Positions 47,683-57,122 of a DNA stretch of 64,000 bases are shown one piece after another; position 1 is the first letter of the stretch; every line of letters begins with the position of its first letter. Where the stretch lies: the NCBI RefSeq assembly GCF_003751785.1, contig NZ_RKIE01000002.1, positions 372,001-436,000 on the forward strand, read 5' to 3'. This DNA is from Frigoribacterium sp. PhB160 (lineage in GTDB: Bacteria; Actinomycetota; Actinomycetes; Actinomycetales; Microbacteriaceae). The position numbers and the translations under genes were made by a program. A model generated the notes under the pieces. That model was not told where the DNA came from and did no database searches. It worked only from the letters and a program-made list of their open reading frames with translations.

Positions 47683-49353
47683 CTACTTCCAGGACGGGAT
47701 CCAGTAGTGCAGGCGGATCCACTCCCAGTCCTCGAGCTGGGCCGTCCACATCGGGTAGAAGAAGATCGTCACGGCCACGGCGAGCACGACGACGATGGCC
47801 GTGACGCCGATGCCGCTGCGCCTCCGGTCGATCGGGTCGGTGCGGTCGCCGAGGACGATCCCGAGCACGGCGGCCAGCCCGAGCAGCAGGTAGGGCTCGA
47901 AGGCGATCGTGTAGAACTGGAACACCGTGCGGCCCGAGTACGCGAGCCAGGGCAGGTAGCCCGCCGCCACGCCGACGAGGATCGCCCCGTGGCGCCAGTC
48001 GCGATGCCGCACGAGGCGGTAGAGCAGGTACGCGCAGGCCGCCACGGCCGCGTACCAGATCACCGGGTTCGCGATCGAGGTGATGGCCTCGCCGCAGCGC
48101 GTCACGTCGCACGCCCCCTGGCCGAGGTCCGAGCCCTGGTAGTACATGCTCGTCGGCCGCAGCATCAGCAGCCAGGTGAACGGGTTCGCCTGGTAGTCGT
48201 GCGGGGTCTGCAGGCCGATGTTGAACGCGTAGACGCCCGCCTCGTAGTGCCAGAAGTTCTGGACGACGTCGGGCACCCAGGCCAGGGCCCCCGTCCAGCG
48301 CTCGCCGCCCTCCTCGACCCAGTGCCGGTAGTAGCCGCCGTCGGTGACGAACCAGCCCGTCCAGCTCGCGAGGTACGCCACGAGGGCGATCGGCACCGTC
48401 AGCAGGAAGCTCACCGGGGCCTGCTTGAAGAGGGTGCCCGAGAGCCAGAACTCCACGCCGGCCCGGCGCCGCGCGAGCATGTCGACGACCACCGTGTAGA
48501 GCGCGAACACGGCGAGGAAGTAGAGGCCGTTCCACTTGACGGCGGTGGCGAGCCCGCACATCAGGCCCGCCGTCACCAGCCAGGGACGAGCCCAGAGGGC
48601 TGGGCCCCAGGCGGTGTCGCGATCGGCGGCGCGCCTCCTCGTGGCCCAGTCGGCCAGGCGGGCCGCCGACGAGCGGCGGTCGAGCAGCACCGCCCCGAAG
48701 GCCAGCAGGCCGAAGAACATGACGAAGTCGTCGAGCAGCGAGACCCGCGACATCACGATCGCGTGGCCGTCGATCGCCATGAAGAAGCCCGCGAGGGTGC
48801 CGACGAGCGTCGAGCGGAAGAGCCGCGAGCCGATCACCGCGACGAGGGCGACGGCGAGGATGCCCACGATCGCCGTGCTCAGCCGCCAGCCCGCCGGGTC
48901 GGCGGGCCCGAGCGCGGCCATGCCGAGCGAGATCAGCCACTTGCCGAGCGGCGGGTGGGCGACGAACGACGGCGCCGGCAGGAAACCGTCGGCCCCGCCC
49001 TGCGCGAACGTCGCGTCGTAGTCGGCCGGCCACGAGCCCTCGTAGCCGAGCTCGTGGAGGGTCCAGGCGTCCTTGACGTAGTAGGTCTCGTCGAAGACGA
49101 GCGTGCCCGGCGTGTTCAGGTGCCAGAGGCGCAGCGCGGCGGCGAGCAGCGTGACGGCGAGCGGGCCGCCCCAGGCCCAGGCACGCCGGCGGCCGGGGGT
49201 CGAGAGCATCCGGCCCCACCAGCGGTCGAGCCACGTGGAGGCCTGTCGCGCGTCGGCGGCGGGAGGGGCCGCGACGACGGCCTCGCCGGGGCTCTCGGGG
49301 CGGCGGTCGTCGGTCACGAGCGCGTCGAACGCGCGCTCGCCCGGGGTCGTCAT
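47683..49353 (-). CDS. pmt: Protein O-mannosyltransferase (dolichyl/polyprenyl-phosphate-mannose type)
   Basis: 556 residues, GT39 family. Transfers mannose from polyprenyl-phosphate-mannose to Ser/Thr of exported proteins. The catalytic acidic pair is in VFDETYYVKDAWTLHELGYEG; FVAHPPLGKWLISLG and TAVKWNGLYFLAVFALYT are family hallmarks. About ten membrane helices follow a 60-residue cytoplasmic lead. ATG 49353 stands 6 bases after TACGAT. Divergent from rsmI with only 58 bases between starts. Confidence 0.93.
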   Translation of the reverse strand: MTTPGERAFDALVTDDRRPESPGEAVVAAPPAADARQASTWLDRWWGRMLSTPGRRRAWAWGGPLAVTLLAAALRLWHLNTPGTLVFDETYYVKDAWTLHELGYEGSWPADYDATFAQGGADGFLPAPSFVAHPPLGKWLISLGMAALGPADPAGWRLSTAIVGILAVALVAVIGSRLFRSTLVGTLAGFFMAIDGHAIVMSRVSLLDDFVMFFGLLAFGAVLLDRRSSAARLADWATRRRAADRDTAWGPALWARPWLVTAGLMCGLATAVKWNGLYFLAVFALYTVVVDMLARRRAGVEFWLSGTLFKQAPVSFLLTVPIALVAYLASWTGWFVTDGGYYRHWVEEGGERWTGALAWVPDVVQNFWHYEAGVYAFNIGLQTPHDYQANPFTWLLMLRPTSMYYQGSDLGQGACDVTRCGEAITSIANPVIWYAAVAACAYLLYRLVRHRDWRHGAILVGVAAGYLPWLAYSGRTVFQFYTIAFEPYLLLGLAAVLGIVLGDRTDPIDRRRSGIGVTAIVVVLAVAVTIFFYPMWTAQLEDWEWIRLHYWIPSWK

Positions 49354-49359
49354 CGGGCC

Positions 49360-49365
49360 ATCGTA
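49360..49365 (-). promoter_or_regulatory. Putative -10 hexamer for the mannosyltransferase gene
   Basis: TACGAT on the minus strand, 6 bases before ATG 49353. Confidence 0.45.
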
Positions 49366-49399
49366 GGGGCCGCCGTCGTGCCGACGCCGCGCCCCGGGG

Positions 49400-49405
49400 G
49401 AGAAT
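49400..49405 (+). promoter_or_regulatory. Putative -10 hexamer for rsmI
   Basis: GAGAAT, 6 bases before GTG 49412. Confidence 0.4.
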
Positions 49406-49411
49406 GGCCGG

Positions 49412-50239
49412 GTGATCGTTCTGGCCGCCACCCCCATCGGCAACCTCGGCGACGCCTCGCGCCGCCTGGTCGAGACGCTGAGCAACGCCGAGGTGGTCGC
49501 CGCGGAGGACACGCGGACCGCGATCCACCTCATGCGGGCCCTCGGCGTCGAGAACCGGCCCCGCCTCGTGGCGCTGCACGAGCACAACGAGCGGGAGAAG
49601 GCCGCCGAGCTCGTCGAGCTGGCCCGCACCGTCGACCTCGTCGTCCTCACCGACGCCGGCATGCCCGCCATCAGCGACCCCGGCTTCCCGCTCGTCGAGG
49701 CGGCCGCGGCGGCGGGCGTCACCGTCACGGCGATCCCCGGGCCGTCCGCCGTGCTCACGGCGCTCGCCGTGTCGGGCCTGCCGACCGACCGCTTCAGCTT
49801 CGAGGGGTTCCTGCCGCGCAAGCAGGGCGACCGCCTGCGCGTGCTCCGCGCCCTCGCCGACGAGCGTCGCACGATGGTCTTCTTCGAGTCGCCGCACCGC
49901 CTGGCCGAGTCGCTCGGCGACGTCTCGACCGCCCTGGGGGCCGACCGCCGCGTCGTCGTCTGCCGCGAGCTGACCAAGCTGCACGAGGAGGTCCGCCGCG
50001 GCCCGGCCGCCGAGCTCGCGGCCTGGGCGGCCGAGGGCGTCCGCGGCGAGATCTGCGTCGTCGTCGAGGGCGCCCCCGAGCGCGAGTTCGACCTCGACGC
50101 CGGGCTCGCGCAGGTGCAGGCCCTCGTCGCCGACGGCGCCCGGCTGAAGGAGGCCGCCTCCGACGTGGCCGAGGCCACCGGCCTGTCGAAGCGCGACCTC
50201 TACCAGGCGGCGCTGGCGGCGAGGCAGCCCCGCCCCTGA
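49412..50239 (+). CDS. rsmI: 16S rRNA (cytidine(1402)-2'-O)-methyltransferase
   Basis: 275 residues. SAM-dependent tetrapyrrole-methylase-fold enzyme: VLAATPIGNLGDASRRLVET at the N-terminus, AAEDTRTAIHLM, LTDAGMPAISDPGFPLV, IPGPSAVLTALAVSGLPTD, and FFESPHRLAESL. Modifies C1402 in the ribosomal P site. GTG 49412 follows a -10-like box. First of the rsmI-metG-tatD-ksgA group. Confidence 0.95.
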   Translation: MIVLAATPIGNLGDASRRLVETLSNAEVVAAEDTRTAIHLMRALGVENRPRLVALHEHNEREKAAELVELARTVDLVVLTDAGMPAISDPGFPLVEAAAAAGVTVTAIPGPSAVLTALAVSGLPTDRFSFEGFLPRKQGDRLRVLRALADERRTMVFFESPHRLAESLGDVSTALGADRRVVVCRELTKLHEEVRRGPAAELAAWAAEGVRGEICVVVEGAPEREFDLDAGLAQVQALVADGARLKEAASDVAEATGLSKRDLYQAALAARQPRP

Positions 50240-50301
50240 GGCCCTCCCGGGCCGTCCCGACGCGGAGGCGCGGGCCGCGTCCCGGCGTCGGTGCCCGCAC
50301 C

Positions 50302-50307
50302 TAAGAT
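50302..50307 (+). promoter_or_regulatory. Putative -10 hexamer for metG
   Basis: TAAGAT, the best -10 match in this series, 7 bases before ATG 50315. Confidence 0.5.
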
Positions 50308-50314
50308 GGTCACC

Positions 50315-51883
50315 ATGCCCGCCGGCGACTCCTTCTTCATCGCAACGCCCATCTTCTACGTCAACGACGTGCCGCACATCGGCCACGCCTACACCGAGGT
50401 CGCGGCCGACGTGCTCGCCCGCTGGCACCGCCAGCGCGGCGACGACACGTGGCTGCTCACCGGCACCGACGAGCACGGCCAGAAGATCCTCCGCACGGCG
50501 ACGAGCCACGACGTCACGCCGCAGGCGTGGGCCGACAAGCTCGTCACCGAGTCGTGGAAGCCGCTGCTCGAGACCGTCGACATCAGCAACGACGACTTCA
50601 TCCGAACGACCGACGAGCGCCACGAGAAGGGCGTCCAGCGGTTCCTGCAGAAGCTCCACGACGACGGCTACATCTACCAGGGCGAGTTCGAGGGCTCGTA
50701 CTGCGTGGGCTGCGAAGAGTACAAGCAGCCCGGCGACCTCGTCGACGGCGTCGGGCCCTTCGAGGGCGAGCTCGTCTGCGCGATCCACTCGAAGCCCGTC
50801 GAGCTCTTGAAAGAGAGCAACTACTTCTTCCGCATGAGCGACTTCGAGCAGCGCCTGCTCGACCTCTACGAGCAGCAGCCCGACTTCGTGCAGCCGGAGA
50901 ACGTCCGGAACGAGATCGTGCAGTTCGTCAAGCAGGGCCTCCGCGACCTGTCGATCTCGCGCCAGACGTTCGACTGGGGCGTCAAGGTGCCGTGGGACGA
51001 GAAGCACGTCGTCTACGTCTGGTTCGACGCGCTGCTCAACTACGTCACGGCCATCGGCTACGGCGTCGACGCCGAGCAGTTCCGGCGCCGCTGGCCGGCC
51101 GTGCAGCTCGTCGGCAAGGACATCGCGCGCTTCCACGCCGTCATCTGGCCCGCCATGCTGATGGCCGCGGGCCTGCCCGTGCCGAAGGCCGTCTTCGGCC
51201 ACGGCTGGCTGCTCGTCGGCGGCGAGAAGATGTCGAAGTCGAAGCTGACCGGCATCGCGCCGCAGCAGATCACCGACGTCTTCGGCGCCGACGCGTTCCG
51301 CTACTACTTCATGCGCGCCATCACGTTCGGCCAGGACGGCAACTTCTCGTGGGAGGACATCGCCGCCCGCTACCAGGCCGAGCTCGCCAACGGCTTCGGC
51401 AACCTCGCGTCGCGCGTGATCGCCATGATCACGCGGTACTTCGACGGCACCGTGCCGGTCGCCGGCGAGCTGACCGACGCCGACCTCGCCGTCCGCGAGA
51501 CCGAGCTGCGCGTCACGGCCGCCGCCGACGCCGCGATGGAGCGCTTCGCGATCAACGAGGCCCTCTCGTCGATCTGGGAGCTCGTCGACGTGCTCAACGG
51601 CTACATCACCGAGCAGGAGCCCTGGGCGCTGGCCAAGCACGACGACCAGCGCGACCGGCTGGCCACGGTGCTCGCGACCGCCCTCCGCGGCCTCGGCACC
51701 CTGACCGTCCTGCTCGCGCCGTTCATGCCGACGGCGACGCAGACCCTCTGGCTCTCGATCGGCCAGGGCGAGCTCACGAGCCAGCCCGTCGACCGTGCGG
51801 CCGAGTGGTCGAGCGCCCCCGAGGTGCAGCCCCTCGCCGCGGGCCTCTTCCCGCGCATCGAGCAGCCCGAGCCGGCCGCGTGA
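50315..51883 (+). CDS. metG: Methionyl-tRNA synthetase
   Basis: 522 residues. Class I synthetase: HIGH in NDVPHIGHAYTE (near residue 20), KMSKS in GGEKMSKSKLTG (near 307), Met-binding TDEHGQKIL, and insert cysteines YCVGCEEYKQPGDLV. The short form lacks the C-terminal tRNA-binding domain, as in many actinobacteria. ATG 50315 gives the usual GDSFFIATPIFYVND opening. The stop overlaps tatD as GTGA. Confidence 0.96.
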   Translation: MPAGDSFFIATPIFYVNDVPHIGHAYTEVAADVLARWHRQRGDDTWLLTGTDEHGQKILRTATSHDVTPQAWADKLVTESWKPLLETVDISNDDFIRTTDERHEKGVQRFLQKLHDDGYIYQGEFEGSYCVGCEEYKQPGDLVDGVGPFEGELVCAIHSKPVELLKESNYFFRMSDFEQRLLDLYEQQPDFVQPENVRNEIVQFVKQGLRDLSISRQTFDWGVKVPWDEKHVVYVWFDALLNYVTAIGYGVDAEQFRRRWPAVQLVGKDIARFHAVIWPAMLMAAGLPVPKAVFGHGWLLVGGEKMSKSKLTGIAPQQITDVFGADAFRYYFMRAITFGQDGNFSWEDIAARYQAELANGFGNLASRVIAMITRYFDGTVPVAGELTDADLAVRETELRVTAAADAAMERFAINEALSSIWELVDVLNGYITEQEPWALAKHDDQRDRLATVLATALRGLGTLTVLLAPFMPTATQTLWLSIGQGELTSQPVDRAAEWSSAPEVQPLAAGLFPRIEQPEPAA

Positions 51884-52875
51884 GCGACGTGACGGGTGCC
51901 GACCGCCGCGGCGCGGACGGACGGAGCGCGGGCGGGCGGGGCACGGACGGGACGGGAACCGAGGCGACGTCGGTGCACGTCCGGCACCGCGCCTCCACCG
52001 AGTCCGGGGGCCAGACCCGCGACCTGACGTACCCGCCGAGCCCGCAGGCGCTCGTCGTGCCGGTCTACGACAACCACACGCACCTCGAGATCGCCGACGG
52101 CGAGAACTCGCTCGACTACCGCGAGCACCTCGACCGCGCCTCGAGCGTCGGCGTGCGCGGGGTCGTGCAGGTCGGCACCGACCTCGAGACCTCGCGCTGG
52201 TCGGCCGAGATCGCGGCCCGCGAGCCGCGGGTGCTCGCCGCCGTCGCGCTGCACCCCAACGAGGCGCCCGCCCTGGCCGCCCGCGGCGAGCTGGCCGACG
52301 CCCTCGCCGAGATCGACGAGCTGGCGTCGCGACCGCGCGTCCGGGCCGTCGGCGAGACGGGCCTCGACTTCTTCCGCACCGGGCCCGAGGGACGCGACGC
52401 CCAGCGCGAGTCGTTCATCGCACACATCGAGATCGCGAAGAAGCACGGCCTCGCGCTCCAGATCCACGACCGCGACGCGCACGACGAGGTCGTCGACACG
52501 CTGCTCGAGGTCGGCGCCCCCGAGAAGACGGTGTTCCACTGCTTCAGCGGCGGCCCCGAGCTCGCGTCGATCCTCGCCGAGAACGGCTGGTACGCCTCCT
52601 TCGCCGGCACGGTGACGTTCAAGAACGCCCAGCCGCTCCGCGACGCGCTCGTGCAGCTGCCCCGGCACCTCGTCATGGTCGAGACCGATGCGCCGTACCT
52701 CACACCGGTGCCGTACCGGGGCCGCCCGAACGCGCCGTACCTCGTGCCGCACACCCTGCGGTCGATGGCCGAGACGATCGGCACCGACGTCTCGATGCTC
52801 GCCGCCCAGATCTCGTCGACCACCGAGCTGGTCTACGGCTCGTGGACCGACGAGCCCGTGACGGTCGAGGGCTGA
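51880..52875 (+). CDS. tatD: TatD family metal-dependent deoxyribonuclease
   Basis: 331 residues. TIM-barrel nuclease: HxH in YDNHTHLEIADG, Glu in VGETGLDFFRTG, His in LQIHDRDAHDEV and VFHCFSGGPELA, Asp in VETDAPYLTPVPYRGR. Acts in 3'-5' DNA/RNA trimming. Before the first strand there is a 60-residue Gly/Arg/Thr-rich extension that is not conserved and carries a CGCGCCTCC motif (51989). GTG 51880 overlaps the metG stop; the end shares one base with ksgA. Confidence 0.93.
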   Translation: MSDVTGADRRGADGRSAGGRGTDGTGTEATSVHVRHRASTESGGQTRDLTYPPSPQALVVPVYDNHTHLEIADGENSLDYREHLDRASSVGVRGVVQVGTDLETSRWSAEIAAREPRVLAAVALHPNEAPALAARGELADALAEIDELASRPRVRAVGETGLDFFRTGPEGRDAQRESFIAHIEIAKKHGLALQIHDRDAHDEVVDTLLEVGAPEKTVFHCFSGGPELASILAENGWYASFAGTVTFKNAQPLRDALVQLPRHLVMVETDAPYLTPVPYRGRPNAPYLVPHTLRSMAETIGTDVSMLAAQISSTTELVYGSWTDEPVTVEG

Positions 52876-53795
52876 TGCCGCGCGCCACCCTGCTCGGCCC
52901 CGCCGAGATCCGCGACCTCGCCGACCTGCTCGGCATCCAGCCGACCAAGAAGCTCGGCCAGAACTTCGTCCACGACGCCAACACCGTGCGGCGCATCGTC
53001 GCCGCCTCCGGCGTCGGCGCGGGCATGAGCGTCGTCGAGATCGGCCCGGGCCTCGGCTCGCTCACCCTGGGCCTGCTCGAGGCGGGCGCCGAGGTCGTCG
53101 CCGTCGAGATCGACAAGCGCCTCGCCGAGCAGCTGCCGAAGACCGTCGGGCTGCTGCAGCCCGCGGCCGACCTGTCGGTCATCGTCGACGACGCGATGCG
53201 GGTGGTGCAGCTGCCGAGCGAGCCCACCCACCTCGTCGCGAACCTGCCCTACAACATCAGCGTGCCGGTGCTGCTGCACTTCCTCGAGCACTTCCCGACG
53301 CTGCGGCGCGGCCTCGTCATGGTGCAGGCCGAGGTGGGCCTGCGCCTCGCCGCCGAGCCCGGCTCGAAGGTCTACGGGGCCCCGAGCATCAAGGCCGCCT
53401 GGTACGGCGAGTTCTCGACCGCGGGCCAGGTCAGCCGCCAGGTCTTCTGGCCGGTGCCGAACGTCGACAGCATCCTGGTCGCCTTCGACCGGACGGAGGC
53501 GCGGGGCACCGAGGCCGAGCGCCTCGCGGTCTTCGCCCTGGTCGACGCCGCCTTCCAGCAGCGCCGCAAGATGCTGCGGCAGTCGCTGTCGAGCGTCTAC
53601 GGCTCGTCGGCCGCCGCCTCGGAGGCGCTCGTCGCCGGCGGGCTCGAGCCCACCGAGCGGGGCGAGCAGCTCACTGTCGACGACTTCCTCGCCGTGGTCC
53701 GCGCGAGCGGGCTCGCCGATCGCGGCGTCGCCCCGCGCGGGGGAGCGGCCTGGACGCCCGACGTCGAGTCCGGCGACGGCCCGACGGGCGACTGA
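52875..53795 (+). CDS. ksgA: 16S rRNA (adenine(1518)/(1519)-N6)-dimethyltransferase
   Basis: 306 residues. Dimethylates two adenines in helix 45. Signatures: PTKKLGQNFVHDANTVRRIV, motif I VVEIGPGLGSLTLGLLEAGA, and motif IV NLPYNISVPVL. The C-terminal domain (QQRRKMLRQSLSSVYG) is intact; a Gly-rich tail of about 25 residues follows. ATG 52875 overlaps the tatD stop by one base. Confidence 0.96.
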   Translation: MPRATLLGPAEIRDLADLLGIQPTKKLGQNFVHDANTVRRIVAASGVGAGMSVVEIGPGLGSLTLGLLEAGAEVVAVEIDKRLAEQLPKTVGLLQPAADLSVIVDDAMRVVQLPSEPTHLVANLPYNISVPVLLHFLEHFPTLRRGLVMVQAEVGLRLAAEPGSKVYGAPSIKAAWYGEFSTAGQVSRQVFWPVPNVDSILVAFDRTEARGTEAERLAVFALVDAAFQQRRKMLRQSLSSVYGSSAAASEALVAGGLEPTERGEQLTVDDFLAVVRASGLADRGVAPRGGAAWTPDVESGDGPTGD

Positions 53796-53805
53796 GGCGG
53801 CTGCC

Positions 53806-54417
53806 GTGACGCCGCGGGGTGGACGGCCGGGCGCCTCGGGCGGGGCGTCGGGCGGGGCGTCCTCCCGGGCCGCTGGCGTGCGCCGGACCGACCAGACCGT
53901 CAGCGACGCGCGGCTCGCCTCGGGCACGGGACGGAGCGCCGAGCAGTGGTTCGCCCTGCTCGACGGGGCGGGCGCCCGCGAGCGGTCCCACGCGCAGATC
54001 GCGCGCCTCCTCGTCGACGAGTTCGAGGTGGCCGCGTGGTGGGCCCAGAGCATCACGGTGCGGTACGAGCAGGCGCGCGGCATGCGCCTGCCGGGGCAGC
54101 AGCCCGACGGGACGTTCGAGGTGTCGGTCAGCCGCAGCCTGCGCGGCGAGCCGCTCGAGCTGCTCGAGCTCGGCGTCGTGCGCTTCGCGGCCTACGCGGG
54201 CGGGCCGCCCGAGTCGACGAGCCGGTCGGCGGCGCACCCCACGGCCCGCTGGACGCTCGAGCACGGCGACTCGCTGCAGCTGCGGGTGAGCCCCGGCGGG
54301 GGCGGCAAGTGCGCCGTCAGCCTCACCCACGGGCGCCTCCGGCTGCCCGAGCGGGTGGAGCCCGTCCGGGAGCGGCTGACGGCGGCGTTCGGCGTCATGA
54401 CCGACCGACAGAACTGA
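53806..54417 (+). CDS. DUF4287-like protein with a short SRPBCC-like end
   Basis: 203 residues. Residues 30-105 contain [40 protein letters not shown] and [15 protein letters not shown], the pattern of DUF4287 domains usually fused to an AHSA1/SRPBCC domain. Here only the later part of such a domain is recognisable ([18 protein letters not shown], then [10 protein letters not shown]). Function unknown. GTG 53806 is 10 bases after ksgA; it separates ksgA from ispE. Confidence 0.7.
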   Translation: MTPRGGRPGASGGASGGASSRAAGVRRTDQTVSDARLASGTGRSAEQWFALLDGAGARERSHAQIARLLVDEFEVAAWWAQSITVRYEQARGMRLPGQQPDGTFEVSVSRSLRGEPLELLELGVVRFAAYAGGPPESTSRSAAHPTARWTLEHGDSLQLRVSPGGGGKCAVSLTHGRLRLPERVEPVRERLTAAFGVMTDRQN

Positions 54418-54418
54418 C

Positions 54419-54424
54419 TAGGTT
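54419..54424 (+). promoter_or_regulatory. Putative -10 hexamer for ispE
   Basis: TAGGTT, just after the preceding stop and 7 bases before ATG 54432. Confidence 0.4.
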
Positions 54425-54431
54425 GGTCGTC

Positions 54432-55370
54432 ATGACGTCGTCGACCGCCCCGACCGTGGTGCACACCCGCGCTCCGGGCAAGATCAACGTCTTCCTCGCC
54501 GTGGGCGACCTCCACGACGACGGCTACCACGAGCTCGCGACGGCCTACCAGGCCGTCTCCCTCTACGAGGACGTGCGCGCCCGCCACGCCGACGGCTTCT
54601 CGGTGCGGGTCACCGGCGGCCCCGGGGTCGACGTGGCCGGGGTGCCGACCGACGGCACCAACCTCGCGGTGCGGGCCGCGCGCCTCCTCGCGTCCACCAC
54701 CGGGTACCGCGGCGGCGTCGACCTGCACATCGACAAGGCCGTGCCCGTCGCCGGCGGCATGGGCGGCGGCTCGGCGGACGCCGCGGCCACGCTGCTCGCG
54801 TGCGACGCCCTCTGGCAGACCGGGCTGAGCCGCGACGACCTGCTGCACCTCTCGGCCGAGCTCGGGGCCGACGTGCCCTTCGCCTTCGCCGGCGGCACGG
54901 CCGTCGGCACCGGCCGCGGCGACGAGCTGAGCCCCGCGCTGGCGAAGGGGCACTTCCAGTGGGTGCTCGCCCTCGCCGACTTCGGCCTCTCGACGCCGAC
55001 GGTGTACCGCGAGCTCGACGAGCACCGGAGGCGCCACCACGGCGACATCTCGCCGGTGCGTCAGCCCGTGGTCGACACGGCCGTGCTGCAGGCGCTGCGG
55101 GCCGGCGACCCGGGCATGCTCGCCGAGGCCGTGCACAACGACCTGCAGGCCCCGGCGCTGCACCTCGAGCCGGGGCTCGGCGACGTCATCGAGCTGGGCG
55201 AGCGCAACGGCGCCCTCGCCGGAATCGTCTCGGGGTCGGGACCGACCGTCGCGTTCCTCGCGCCGGACCTCGACGGCGCGCTCGAGCTTCAGATCGCGCT
55301 CAGCGCGGCGCGGCTCACCGTCGTGCGGGCCACCGGCCCGGTGCACGGCGCCCGCGTCGTCGCCGACTGA
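54432..55370 (+). CDS. ispE: 4-diphosphocytidyl-2-C-methyl-D-erythritol kinase
   Basis: 312 residues. GHMP kinase of the MEP isoprenoid pathway. [23 protein letters not shown] at the N-terminus (split in motif: APGKIN, DGYHEL), ATP loop [17 protein letters not shown] (near residue 110), and [14 protein letters not shown] near the end. ATG 54432 follows TAGGTT by 7 bases. Gene order ksgA-ispE is widespread in actinobacteria. Confidence 0.95.
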   Translation: MTSSTAPTVVHTRAPGKINVFLAVGDLHDDGYHELATAYQAVSLYEDVRARHADGFSVRVTGGPGVDVAGVPTDGTNLAVRAARLLASTTGYRGGVDLHIDKAVPVAGGMGGGSADAAATLLACDALWQTGLSRDDLLHLSAELGADVPFAFAGGTAVGTGRGDELSPALAKGHFQWVLALADFGLSTPTVYRELDEHRRRHHGDISPVRQPVVDTAVLQALRAGDPGMLAEAVHNDLQAPALHLEPGLGDVIELGERNGALAGIVSGSGPTVAFLAPDLDGALELQIALSAARLTVVRATGPVHGARVVAD

Positions 55371-55385
55371 CGCCCGCCGCGCGGC

Positions 55386-57122
55386 TCAGCGCACGTAGCG
55401 CAGCACGTTCGTGCGCGTCAGGCCCCACTCCTGGTCGAGGTGGAAGCCGACCGACCCGAGCTCCTCCGTGACGCGGGGCCGCCAGTCCTGCTTGTCGCTC
55501 GTGACGAGCCAGACGACGTCGAGGTCGGCCGTGCGGTCGAGCACGTCGCCGAGGTCGTGCTGGGTCTCCCACAGGCCGTCGGTCTCGGCGCCGGGCGTCT
55601 CGAGGGTGAAGTCGGACATGCCCACGAAGGCGTCGGGGTAGGTGTCCTGGATGATGCGCGAGGTGGCCTTCGGGTGCCGTCGCACCGGGCCGTACACGAT
55701 GCCCTCCTCGGTGCCGGCGGGCTCCGTGGCCCGCTCGCGGGCGACGAGCGCGGCGACCTGGTCCCACGCGGCCTTGTCCTTCGCCTCGGGCTGGCGCTGG
55801 GCGACGTAGCCCGGGGCCGTCAGCACGACCGCGACGAGCAGCACGAGCGCGATCACCCGTCGCCACGGGATCGCGGCCACGGCGACGGCCATCGTCATCG
55901 CGACCGCCGGGGTGCCGAAGGTGAGGTAGCGCGGCGAGTAGAGCGGCGAGGCGACGAGCGAGACGGCGATGAGGCCGATCGTCGGCACGAGCATCCAGGG
56001 CAGCACGACCTCGGCGAGGCCCCGGGCGGCCGGGGCGAGCCGCAGGGTCAGCACGACGACCGTGGCGCCGAGCAGCAGCAGGGCGAAGACCGCGAAGTTC
56101 TCGTCCTGGTAGAACCACTGCGTCACGAGCACGCTCCGCAGCGTGCCGAAGGTCGGGCGCTCGATCCAGCTGACCTGGCCGTTCTGGCCGGCGATGAACC
56201 AGGCGAGGGGCAGGCTCGCGAGCCCCGCGACCGCCGCCCCGGCGAACCAGCCGACGAGGGCCCGGCGGGAGGACCGGACGCTCGGGCTCGGCACCGCGAT
56301 CGAACCGGTGCGGGCCCACTCGTCGACCCGAGCCTCCTCGGCCCGGCGGTCGCGGTGGTCGCGCAGCACCCGCACGAGCATGGTGACGGCGTGCCCGACG
56401 ACGAGCAGCGCGAGGTAGAGGAAGAACGCGGCCGAGACGACGGCGAGCACGGCGTACGCCACCCACCACCCGACGACCGAGCGGTGCGTCCGGGCCACGC
56501 CCGCCTCCGAGGTGCGCCGCGCGGCGACGACGAGCACGAGCGTGAGGCCGACGGCGAGCATGGCCGAGAGGGCGTACGAGCGGCCCTCGCCGCCCATCCA
56601 CGTCACCCGCGGCAGCAGCACGAAGAGCAGGCCGGCGACGACCGCGGTGCGCCGGTCGACGAGGATCCGCGTGAGGGCCACCGTGAGACCGGCCGCGACG
56701 CCCGTGACGATCGCGCTCGGCACGCGCAGCGAGACCGGCGAGTACGGGAAGACGTCGAACCAGAGGTGCATCGCGGCGTAGTACGCGGCGTGCACGAGGT
56801 CGACGGTGTGGATCATGGCCCAGAGCTGGCCCCAGGTGCGGGTCGCCGAGACCACCGTGGCGGCCTCGTCGTACCAGACCGACGGCACCCAGAGGAAGGC
56901 GCCCGAGACGATCGTGCCGAGCAGCCCGATCAGCACGGCGTCGGCGTGACGGGAGCGCAGGAGGCGCGCGCCGGCCGAGCGCGGAGGTCGCGTCGCGCCG
57001 TCGCCCGCGTCGCCGCGCGGGGCCGGGTCCCGGCGGGCGGCGGGGTCGCCGGCGACGTCGGGGGTCGCGGTTACAGTGGTCGGGGTCGTGGAGCCCGCGG
57101 CCCGTCCTCGGAGGTCTGCCAT
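55386..57122 (-). CDS. Membrane glycosyltransferase (GT39/ArnT-like)
   Basis: 578 residues. A 60-residue disordered Pro/Ala/Asp-rich start, then about twelve hydrophobic segments. The loop after the first helix has VPSVWYDEAATVVSATRTWG, an acidic catalytic pair as in polyprenyl-phosphate-sugar transferases; a C-terminal extracytoplasmic domain carries RRHPKATSRIIQDTYPDAF. Probably moves a sugar from a lipid carrier to an envelope acceptor. ATG 57122 overlaps the divergent moeB-type start (CATG); GAGGGGG lies about 10 bases upstream. Confidence 0.8.
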   Translation of the reverse strand: MADLRGRAAGSTTPTTVTATPDVAGDPAARRDPAPRGDAGDGATRPPRSAGARLLRSRHADAVLIGLLGTIVSGAFLWVPSVWYDEAATVVSATRTWGQLWAMIHTVDLVHAAYYAAMHLWFDVFPYSPVSLRVPSAIVTGVAAGLTVALTRILVDRRTAVVAGLLFVLLPRVTWMGGEGRSYALSAMLAVGLTLVLVVAARRTSEAGVARTHRSVVGWWVAYAVLAVVSAAFFLYLALLVVGHAVTMLVRVLRDHRDRRAEEARVDEWARTGSIAVPSPSVRSSRRALVGWFAGAAVAGLASLPLAWFIAGQNGQVSWIERPTFGTLRSVLVTQWFYQDENFAVFALLLLGATVVVLTLRLAPAARGLAEVVLPWMLVPTIGLIAVSLVASPLYSPRYLTFGTPAVAMTMAVAVAAIPWRRVIALVLLVAVVLTAPGYVAQRQPEAKDKAAWDQVAALVARERATEPAGTEEGIVYGPVRRHPKATSRIIQDTYPDAFVGMSDFTLETPGAETDGLWETQHDLGDVLDRTADLDVVWLVTSDKQDWRPRVTEELGSVGFHLDQEWGLTRTNVLRYVR

